A stretch of 5,037 nt of DNA from Patescibacteria group bacterium. GTDB taxonomy: Bacteria > Patescibacteria > Microgenomatia > Levybacterales > UBA12049. Shown here in pieces: positions 1 to 4,406 of the stretch. A program made the position numbers and the translations under genes. The notes beneath the pieces are model-generated. The model was given only the letters and a program-made list of their open reading frames with translations, did not search any database and was not told where the DNA came from. Where the stretch lies: NCBI GenBank assembly GCA_023381035.1, contig JAMCTK010000024.1, forward strand, positions 1 through 5,037, in the 5' to 3' direction. The stretch's first letter is position 1. Every line of letters starts with the position of its first letter.

Positions 1-3
1 TCT

Positions 4-46
4 AGAAAGAGCTGTTCTACCGATTTTCGTTAGAGTGGCTCTTTTT
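4..46 (+). terminator. Rho-independent terminator of an upstream gene
   Basis: A long hairpin is centred on position 25. AAAGAGC (6-12) pairs with GCTCTTT (38-44). The stem continues inward through three G·U wobbles (13-15 with 35-37), then TCTA/TAGA (16-19 with 31-34), one C/T mismatch (20/30), CGA/TCG (21-23 with 27-29) and a TTT loop. It ends in TTTTT (42-46). The three wobbles pair only in plus-strand RNA and would be A/C mismatches in minus-strand RNA, so it acts on plus-strand transcription entering from left of the window. The gene it ends is not visible. Confidence 0.8.
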
Positions 47-56
47 GTGTTTAAGC

Positions 57-62
57 TATAAT
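57..62 (+). promoter_or_regulatory. -10 box (TATAAT) of the phosphoribosyltransferase gene
   Basis: A perfect TATAAT is followed by AGAAGC and then the ATG at 69. A start site the usual 6-7 bases after the box would fall on or next to that ATG, so the message is probably leaderless. No good -35 is present: GTGGCT (35-40, 16-base spacer) matches TTGACA at only three positions, and it lies inside the upstream terminator stem. The box also argues against the in-frame TTG at 45 as start codon, because that codon lies upstream of the promoter. Confidence 0.7.
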
Positions 63-68
63 AGAAGC

Positions 69-692
69 ATGTTTGACAATAGAGAAGACGCTGCGCATAA
101 ATTAACTTTAAAACTCCCAAAAGCTTATGAAAATAAAAAGACGGTTGTAATTGCTTTGCCTAAAGGTGCTGTTGTAATGGGTAAAGTTATTGCCAACTAC
201 TTGGGTGTGCCACTTGATATTATTGTTCTGAAAAAACTGGGGGCTCCTTTTAATCCTGAGCTTGCAATAGGAGTAGTAGGGCCTAAAAAGACAGTTGTTT
301 GGAATCAAGAAATAATAAAAAAACTTGGCTTGACTTCTTTAGAAAGAGATAAGATTAAAAGAGAAAAAGAAGAACAAAGAGAGCGTCTTGAGATAGTTTT
401 ACGAAGTGGTAAGAAGCAATTAAATTTAAAAAATAAAATTATCTATTTAGTAGATGATGGGGTAGCAACAGGGGCGACTGTTATGACCGCTAGAAAATAT
501 TTATTAAAAGAAAATGTTGATAAGATTATCTTGATTACGCCTGTTATTGCGAAGGACACCTTTAAAAGAATCAATAAATATTTTAATAAAATTATTACTC
601 TTCGTAAGCCCGAAGTGTTTTTCGCAGTTGGGCAATTTTACAGGGTATTTCCCCAAGTCGAAAACCGAGAAGTCATAAGTCTTATTAAATAA
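69..692 (+). CDS. Phosphoribosyltransferase, COG1926 type
   Basis: This 207-residue protein is a predicted cytoplasmic type I phosphoribosyltransferase, which would transfer the ribose-phosphate of PRPP to or from a base. The PRPP-binding motif is LVDDGVATGAT at residues 127-137, with the acidic pair D129-D130 and the T134-G135 loop. The N-terminus MFDNREDAAHKL, the ALPKGAV segment (29-35), KKLGAPFNPELAIG (55-68) and the tail with AVGQFY (186-191) and FPQV (194-197) match the COG1926 'predicted phosphoribosyltransferase' family as I remember it, at full family length. The substrate of this family is not firmly known, so no gene symbol is given. The start is ATG 69; an in-frame TTG at 45 would add eight residues but precedes the -10 box. 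There is no Shine-Dalgarno sequence, which fits a leaderless message. It appears to be a single-gene unit between the terminator at 4-46 and the next promoter at 735. Confidence 0.9.
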   Translation: MFDNREDAAHKLTLKLPKAYENKKTVVIALPKGAVVMGKVIANYLGVPLDIIVLKKLGAPFNPELAIGVVGPKKTVVWNQEIIKKLGLTSLERDKIKREKEEQRERLEIVLRSGKKQLNLKNKIIYLVDDGVATGATVMTARKYLLKENVDKIILITPVIAKDTFKRINKYFNKIITLRKPEVFFAVGQFYRVFPQVENREVISLIK

Positions 693-734
693 ACATTATT
701 ACTTTTTTCTTACTCTTAACTGGAAAAATCATTG

Positions 735-740
735 TATAAT
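735..740 (+). promoter_or_regulatory. -10 box (TATAAT) of the pth operon
   Basis: TATAAT is followed by AG, the same TATAATAG octamer seen at 57 and 2437. The expected start near 747 leaves a leader of about 17 bases before the ATG at 764. I see no convincing -35 at 16-18 bases upstream (712-717 reads ACTCTT), and the leader has no Shine-Dalgarno sequence. Confidence 0.6.
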
Positions 741-763
741 AGGGTCATATTAATCATCGCAAT

Positions 764-1378
764 ATGAAGTTGATAGTGGGGCTCGGTAATCCTGGAGAGA
801 AATACGAAAAAACAAGACATAATATTGGTTTTAGCGTTCTAGAGAAATTCGTAAAAGATTTTGGAAGATTAAAGTGGGAAGAAAAGACTAAATTTAAAGG
901 TGAAATTGCTCAAATAGAATGGCAAAAAGTAAAAAATTCCAAATCGGAAATAAAACTGGAGAAAATTATATTACTTAAACCAAAAACCTACATGAACAAC
1001 TCCGGTCTCTCAGTCTCTATCGCAGTAAATTTTTATAAAATAAAACCGGAGGACGTTTGGATTATCCATGATGATTTGGATATTCCTTTAGGAGCTTTGA
1101 AAATTAGATTTGGAGGAGCATCAGCAGGACACAGAGGAACAGAATCAATTATAAAAACCTTAGGGACAGATAAATTTTGGAGATTTAGATTGGGAATTGG
1201 ACATCCAATGAAAAATCAAAAATCAAACATGAGAAACATAGACGGTTATGTACTTGGAGGATTTGGACATGGGGAAATGGGTAAATCAAGAGAGTTGGTT
1301 AAAAGATGTGTTCAGGCGTTAGAATCCGCCCTGGAAAATGGAATGGATGTTGCGATGAACAGATTTAATTCTAAATAA
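764..1378 (+). CDS. pth: Peptidyl-tRNA hydrolase
   Basis: This 204-residue bacterial Pth cleaves the ester bond of peptidyl-tRNA released from stalled ribosomes, recycling tRNA in the cytoplasm. Family motifs are clear: VGLGNPG (5-11, with N9), Y14, TRHNIGF (17-23, catalytic H19), KPKTYMNNSG (72-81, with N78), HDDLDIPLG (102-110, with D103), and the GHRG loop (122-125). By alignment with E. coli Pth, H123 corresponds to H113, but the next residue, normally Asn (E. coli N114), is Arg here (R124). Two loops are longer than in E. coli: residues about 52-67 (lysine-rich) and 149-159 (after GIGHP). Both are encoded by A-rich DNA, the second containing a tandem AAAAATC pair at 1211-1224. It is the first gene of a tight four-gene run, and the following gene starts one base after its stop. 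Confidence 0.96.
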   Translation: MKLIVGLGNPGEKYEKTRHNIGFSVLEKFVKDFGRLKWEEKTKFKGEIAQIEWQKVKNSKSEIKLEKIILLKPKTYMNNSGLSVSIAVNFYKIKPEDVWIIHDDLDIPLGALKIRFGGASAGHRGTESIIKTLGTDKFWRFRLGIGHPMKNQKSNMRNIDGYVLGGFGHGEMGKSRELVKRCVQALESALENGMDVAMNRFNSK

Positions 1379-1379
1379 G

Positions 1380-1649
1380 ATGAAGTCGATAAAGCAAGTT
1401 TTAGACAAATTTAATCCTACGACGGACAAATATATTTCCCGAGAATTTCAGTCCTACGGTATCCATCTTGCAGACGTTCTAGATGATTACAAACACAGAA
1501 GTTTATATATTAAGCTGGCAAAAACCACTCACCGTTCTATCTTAGAGAAAGCCCTCGCATTTTGCGTAGACAGTAATGCTAAAAACAAAGGAGCACTTTT
1601 TATGTGGAAACTAAAAGAATTGAAAACTGCATTGAAAACCACTAAATGA
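1380..1649 (+). CDS. Small basic protein of unknown function (89 aa)
   Basis: I do not recognise a characterised family. The 89-residue product is lysine-rich, has no signal peptide or membrane segment, and looks mostly helical. Distinctive stretches are DKYISREFQSYG (16-27), KHRSLYIKLAKTT (38-50) and NKGALFMWKLKEL (69-81). I recall similar small proteins with a 'YISREFQ...SLYIKLAK...LFMWKLK' pattern from other CPR genomes, but this is memory, not a search. It starts one base after the pth stop and overlaps the next gene by four bases (ATGA, 1646-1649), so it is almost certainly cotranscribed and translationally coupled. No Shine-Dalgarno sequence is visible. The basic charge and the pth neighbour would suit an RNA- or ribosome-linked role, but that is a guess. 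It uses TGA as stop. Confidence 0.85.
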   Translation: MKSIKQVLDKFNPTTDKYISREFQSYGIHLADVLDDYKHRSLYIKLAKTTHRSILEKALAFCVDSNAKNKGALFMWKLKELKTALKTTK

Positions 1650-2170
1650 AAAACGGAAAATTTCTTTCTATTCTAATTGTCATTCTTTCGATAGGATTAA
1701 CCGTTTCTCTTTTTCTTTTTCCGGATATTTTTAAAGACCATAAAAACTGGGGAATACTAGGAATTTTTATAGCAAATTTTATTTCCGGACTTTCTTTCTT
1801 CCCGGCTCCATCATTTATAACAGCGGTTGTAGGGGGCTCAATTTATCCTCCAATTCTAGTTGGGCTTGCTGCTTCTCTTGGTGCAACTTTGGGAGATATG
1901 CTTTATCTAATCCTTGGTATTTCCGGTCGAAAAATTGCCAAGAAAAAACTGGAAAAAAGTAAATGGTTCGGATTGATTGAAACAAATTTTAATAAATATG
2001 GAGGATGGATCTTATTTGCCGGAGCTTTTATACCAAATCCAATTTTTGATTCTTTCGGACTAATAGCAGGAATTTTTAATTTTTCAATTTTGCGGTTTTT
2101 TGCCATTATTATGGTAGGAAGATTTTTGAGATATTTTGTTTTAGCTCAAATTGGAGCTAGATTTTATTAA
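1646..2170 (+). CDS. YqaA/VTT-domain (DedA superfamily) membrane protein
   Basis: A 174-residue integral membrane protein. A hydrophobic helix spans about 6-25. It is followed by a segment running NWGILGIF (34-41), FFPAPSFITAVVGG (51-64) and PPILVGLAASLGATLGDMLYLILG (68-91), a lysine-rich cytoplasmic-type loop (95-107), a second half with GGWILFAGAFIPNPIFDSFGLIAG (119-142), and a final helix with GRFLRY (158-163). The P-x-P re-entrant start, the GATLGD motif, the NPIFD...AG stretch and the terminal GRxxR match the COG1238 (YqaA) branch of the VTT/DedA/TMEM41 superfamily, whose better-known members act in lipid scrambling or polyprenyl-phosphate recycling. The specific role here is unknown. 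The Arg often found in the second re-entrant loop of classical DedA proteins is not present, as in YqaA itself. The ATG overlaps the previous TGA (ATGA), indicating translational coupling. Confidence 0.85.
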   Translation: MKNGKFLSILIVILSIGLTVSLFLFPDIFKDHKNWGILGIFIANFISGLSFFPAPSFITAVVGGSIYPPILVGLAASLGATLGDMLYLILGISGRKIAKKKLEKSKWFGLIETNFNKYGGWILFAGAFIPNPIFDSFGLIAGIFNFSILRFFAIIMVGRFLRYFVLAQIGARFY

Positions 2171-2171
2171 T

Positions 2172-2441
2172 ATGCTGTGTCATCTAGTAATATCAGGATT
2201 TGTACAAGGAGTAGGTTATCGACAATTTGTAAAAAAAACTGCTTTAAGTCTTGAGTTGAAGGGTTGGGTTAAGAATATTGATCAGGGAAGAGTTGAAGCG
2301 CTTTTCTCCGGACCAAAGGAAGAGATAGAAAGAGCAATAAACGCCTGTCGTAAAGGGCCTTTTTTGGCGAATGTTAGAGATATAAAGATTGAGTGGGAAA
2401 ATAAAGAAATGAATTTTAATAGCTTTGAAATTTCAGTATAA
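2172..2441 (+). CDS. acyP: Acylphosphatase
   Basis: This 89-residue cytoplasmic acylphosphatase hydrolyses carboxyl-phosphate bonds such as acetyl- or carbamoyl-phosphate. The phosphate-binding loop is SGFVQGVGYRQF (8-19) with catalytic R17. The second motif, GWVKNIDQGRVEA (31-43), carries catalytic N35. The C-terminal FEISV strand and the overall length are normal for the family. The start is ATG 2172, one base after the preceding TAA; an in-frame TTG at 2151 lies inside the previous gene and would give an unnatural MELDFIN head before the first beta strand. A GGAG at 2153-2156 is too far upstream (15 bases) to be a strong ribosome site, so coupling to the upstream gene is likely. The stop codon (2439-2441) lies inside the TATAAT box of the next gene. 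Confidence 0.95.
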   Translation: MLCHLVISGFVQGVGYRQFVKKTALSLELKGWVKNIDQGRVEALFSGPKEEIERAINACRKGPFLANVRDIKIEWENKEMNFNSFEISV

Positions 2442-2442
2442 T
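2437..2442 (+). promoter_or_regulatory. -10 box (TATAAT) of the ZIP transporter gene
   Basis: TATAAT followed by AG overlaps the acyP stop codon: TAA 2439-2441 is part of the hexamer. The expected start near 2449 gives a leader of about 13 bases before ATG 2462, with no Shine-Dalgarno sequence. The -35 is poor (TTTTAA at 2414-2419, 17-base spacer). Confidence 0.6.
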
Positions 2443-2461
2443 AGAAATACAATTTTAAATA

Positions 2462-3211
2462 ATGTTACTTAACATCATACTGGCAACATTTTTGGCATCA
2501 ATAGTTTCTTTATTTTTGGTTTCCATATTGCTTTTACATAAAGATCTAATAAAGAGCATCTCTTTTCCTTTGGTCGCTTTTGCAGCAGGAACACTTCTTG
2601 CAATAGGATTTTTGGAAACAATGAGAGAGGCAGTTGAACTTGGGGGAGAACAAGTTTATTTATGGGTTACGCTTTCCATTGCCGGATTTTTCATTCTTGA
2701 GAGAGTGTTTCTTTTTTTACATCACCATGAACATGAAGAAAAAGAAGAAGAGAAAGAACATCTTAAAATGCCGACTTCTTTTTTGCTTTTCGGAGACGGA
2801 CTGCATAATTTCTTAGATGGAATCTCTATTGCCGCAGCTTTTTTAGTCAATTTTCAGCTTGGAATTGTTACAACGATCGCAGTTTTTGTGCATGAGATTC
2901 CCCATGAATTAGCAGATTTTAGTATTTTAGTTCACAAGGGTTGGGAAAAGAAGAAAGTGATATTTCTTAATTTATTATCGGGAATAACGGCTTTAGCAGG
3001 AGCAGTACTTGCTTATTATCTTGGCAATTCGTTTCATGACATTGTCCCATTCTTGCTTGCTGTGACAACAGGAAACTTTATTTATTTGGCAGCTACGGAT
3101 TTACTACCGGAAATTCATCACAAAGCAGATAAAGATTTGGCAATAAATTATTCAGTATTTTTCGTATTAGGAATTTTACTTATATATATATTGGTAAAGC
3201 TTTTGGGGTAG
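2462..3211 (+). CDS. ZIP-family divalent metal transporter
   Basis: This 249-residue membrane protein probably moves Zn2+, Fe2+ or Mn2+ into the cytoplasm. Helices lie at about 3-25, 34-51, 66-86, 105-129, 133-157, 167-188, 192-212 and 228-247, the eight expected of ZIP proteins. The binuclear metal site is visible: HNFLDG (115-120; H115, N116, D119) in TM4 and HEIPHE (144-149; H144, E145, H148, E149) in TM5. The HEIPHELADF form resembles the eukaryotic LIV-1 ZIP subfamily more than the HEIPEG form of many bacterial ZIPs. The loop between TM3 and TM4 (87-100) is HHHEHEE...KEH, a typical metal-binding cytoplasmic loop. It is preceded by its own TATAAT but follows acyP closely, so readthrough is also possible. 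Metal specificity cannot be read from the sequence. It converges with the DsbA-like gene. Confidence 0.93.
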   Translation: MLLNIILATFLASIVSLFLVSILLLHKDLIKSISFPLVAFAAGTLLAIGFLETMREAVELGGEQVYLWVTLSIAGFFILERVFLFLHHHEHEEKEEEKEHLKMPTSFLLFGDGLHNFLDGISIAAAFLVNFQLGIVTTIAVFVHEIPHELADFSILVHKGWEKKKVIFLNLLSGITALAGAVLAYYLGNSFHDIVPFLLAVTTGNFIYLAATDLLPEIHHKADKDLAINYSVFFVLGILLIYILVKLLG

Positions 3212-3221
3212 AGAAGAGTAA

Positions 3222-4106
3222 TTATTTCAAAGCTGCTTCCGCAACGCTTTTCATGTCGTTCCAACTATACGCACCCGCAAAGTTAGTTGTGTTAATAAAG
3301 AATCCTGGGGTTCCGTTTACTCCCATGCTCGCAGCCAGTTTTTGGTTATTGGCTATATAGCTGTCATATTTTCCACCATCGAGACATGATTTTAAAGCTG
3401 AAGAATCAAGTGTGCTTGATAGAAAATCAGACAGCTTGCCTGAAGCTGATTTATCATTTTTTACCTCGTTGTTTATTAAGTTGTATCCTTCGTTTGTGTT
3501 CAACTTATCGTGTGCATCCCAGAATTTGTCCTGATCGTTAGCGCAAAACAACGCTTTCATTGCCATTTCACCATTTCCATGACCATTTTGATAAATAAAG
3601 GCAAAAGAAGCTTGTCCTGATTCAACTAACTTTCTCATTTCCTGAACAGGTGAAATGTAGGTTCCTCCATCTGATGCTAAAGTGAATTGAGTGCCCATTT
3701 GCTTGTTTAGCTCAGGATTTTTGCCTGCTGCAGCTTGGCAAAAAGGACATGATGGATCTGCGACCTCTACAAGAAGCAATTTTTTGTTTGCATCTCCAAA
3801 TTTAATTACCTCTTTGTTGTCAAAGACTTTTTTAATTGTGGCTAATTCAACTTTTGGAGCCTGTTGTGCCGCTTGTTGTTGTGCTGCTGCGGTTGTTGTT
3901 GGTTCAGGTCCGGTTGCTTTTACTCCTTTTTCGAGGTAAGAAACCTTTGTTGTAAGTGATCCCAGAAAGAAAGCAGCTACTAATAAAAGAATGTAAAGAA
4001 TCGGGCCATAGTTTTTGTTTAGCGGAAGAGAGAATCTTTCTATGGAAGAACTTGGGGATTTTTTCCCAAGGCTTGTGGATTTCTTAGGGGTTGTCTTTTT
4101 TGGCAT
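3222..4106 (-). CDS. Membrane-anchored DsbA-like thiol oxidoreductase (thioredoxin_4 type)
   Basis: A 294-residue type II membrane protein. It has a K/S/P-rich cytoplasmic head (1-30), one membrane helix (about 34-52), a Q/A/T-rich linker (70-85), then an extracytoplasmic thioredoxin fold with inserted helical domain. The redox motif is CPFC (C120-C123), preceded by VEVADPS. The cis-proline loop is GTPGFF (265-270, T266-P267). A second cysteine pair, C188 and C241, sits in the helical region and could form a structural disulfide. The layout fits disulfide exchange in exported proteins (DsbA/BdbD-like). No DsbB or VKOR partner lies in the window. The start is ATG 4106: the in-frame GTG at 4157 lies upstream of a very good promoter (TTGACA 4136-4141, TAGAAT 4114-4119), and the shorter start gives the usual MPKK-type head. 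The message is probably leaderless. Confidence 0.92.
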   Translation of the reverse strand: MPKKTTPKKSTSLGKKSPSSSIERFSLPLNKNYGPILYILLLVAAFFLGSLTTKVSYLEKGVKATGPEPTTTAAAQQQAAQQAPKVELATIKKVFDNKEVIKFGDANKKLLLVEVADPSCPFCQAAAGKNPELNKQMGTQFTLASDGGTYISPVQEMRKLVESGQASFAFIYQNGHGNGEMAMKALFCANDQDKFWDAHDKLNTNEGYNLINNEVKNDKSASGKLSDFLSSTLDSSALKSCLDGGKYDSYIANNQKLAASMGVNGTPGFFINTTNFAGAYSWNDMKSVAEAALK

Positions 4107-4113
4107 AGGATTT

Positions 4114-4141
4114 ATTCTATAGTTTTTTTTTCTTTTGTCAA
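4114..4141 (-). promoter_or_regulatory. Sigma-70-type promoter of the DsbA-like gene
   Basis: On the minus strand a perfect TTGACA (-35, 4141-4136) is separated by 16 bases from TAGAAT (-10, 4119-4114, five of six matches to TATAAT). Only seven bases (AAATCCT) separate the -10 from the ATG at 4106, so transcription should begin at or beside the start codon. This is the only promoter in the window with a clear -35. The spacer is an A-rich run. Confidence 0.82.
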
Positions 4142-4145
4142 CACG

Positions 4146-4171
4146 TAAGTCCAGCACGCCGGGTTTACTTA
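4146..4171 (-). other. Possible hairpin between the 73-aa gene and the DsbA-like gene
   Basis: TAAGT (4146-4150) and ACTTA (4167-4171) can pair around a GC-rich core, CCAGC (4151-4155) with GCCGG (4158-4162), leaving GTTT (4163-4166) bulged. One core pair is a U·G wobble only in minus-strand RNA. No U-tract follows on either strand, so it is not a standard terminator. It may cap the 3' end of the 4403-5035/4185-4406 transcript. Confidence 0.3.
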
Positions 4172-4184
4172 AGAAAAAGTTGAT

Positions 4185-4406
4185 TTAGAAAATAAGAATT
4201 AGAAGGGAGAGAGCGGTAAGTGCAATAACTGTAAGAATTGATAGGCCGATATTTAGATCAAGAACGTTTACAACTCTGGGATGAAGATTAATTCCCAAAT
4301 CTTCTTTTGCTCGCTTTGTCTCTTTTTTATATAGAACATTGTATACGCCGATAAAAATACTGGAGAAGAGAAGGAAAAATTGAAAGAGTACTAATGCGAT
4401 TTTCAT
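4185..4406 (-). CDS. Small two-helix membrane protein of unknown function (73 aa)
   Basis: I do not recognise a family. The 73-residue product has a hydrophobic helix at about 4-26, a charged connector containing KKETKRAKEDLG (27-38) and LHPRVVNVLD (41-50), and a second helix at about 51-73 that ends the protein. The lysine-rich connector suggests the loop is cytoplasmic with both ends outside, by the positive-inside rule. Its ATG overlaps the TGA of the PH-like gene (ATGA in minus-strand sense, 4406-4403), and it has a perfect Shine-Dalgarno sequence six bases upstream, so it is a genuine, well-translated gene coupled to its neighbour. A partner or accessory subunit of the PH-like membrane protein is plausible but is inference from gene order only. 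Confidence 0.8.
   Translation of the reverse strand: MKIALVLFQFFLLFSSIFIGVYNVLYKKETKRAKEDLGINLHPRVVNVLDLNIGLSILTVIALTALSLLILIF

Noticed and set aside
1..46. Possible 3' part of a tRNA or other structured RNA at the left edge
   Set aside because: It is a single simple hairpin with a U-tract, with no T-arm consensus or CCA end. A terminator explains it fully.
45..68. In-frame TTG start adding eight residues to the phosphoribosyltransferase
   Set aside because: It lies upstream of the TATAAT at 57-62 and overlaps the terminator U-tract. The family N-terminus begins at the ATG at 69.
73..101. TTGACA with CATAAA 17 bases downstream, promoter-like
   Set aside because: It lies inside the phosphoribosyltransferase coding sequence, the -10 matches at four positions only, and no gene starts after it.
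681..710. Possible terminator after the phosphoribosyltransferase (T-run at 703-708)
   Set aside because: The only possible stem is a five-pair A/T helix (AATAA/TTATT), too weak to terminate.
1903..2106. Open minus-strand frame of 67 codons
   Set aside because: It lies entirely antisense to the YqaA-like gene and has no promoter, ribosome site or recognisable motif.
2151..2171. In-frame TTG start adding seven residues to acylphosphatase
   Set aside because: It would overlap the preceding gene by 20 bases, and the family fold begins right after the ATG at 2172.
2634..2816. Open plus-strand frame of 60 codons in a second frame inside the ZIP gene
   Set aside because: The lysine run comes from frame-shifted reading of the His/Glu loop. 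The ZIP frame has full family motifs.
3180..3191. TATATATATA run near the end of the ZIP gene
   Set aside because: It is in frame within the last membrane helix (Leu-Ile-Tyr-Ile-Leu), a simple short run with no sign of function.
3691..3939. Open plus-strand frame of 82 codons with an alanine/cysteine-rich product
   Set aside because: It is antisense to the DsbA-like gene. Its composition mirrors the Q/A linker codons and no ribosome site or motif supports it.
4107..4157. In-frame GTG start adding 17 residues to the DsbA-like protein
   Set aside because: The extension covers the TTGACA and TAGAAT elements and a possible hairpin, so it is not expected to be transcribed from that promoter.
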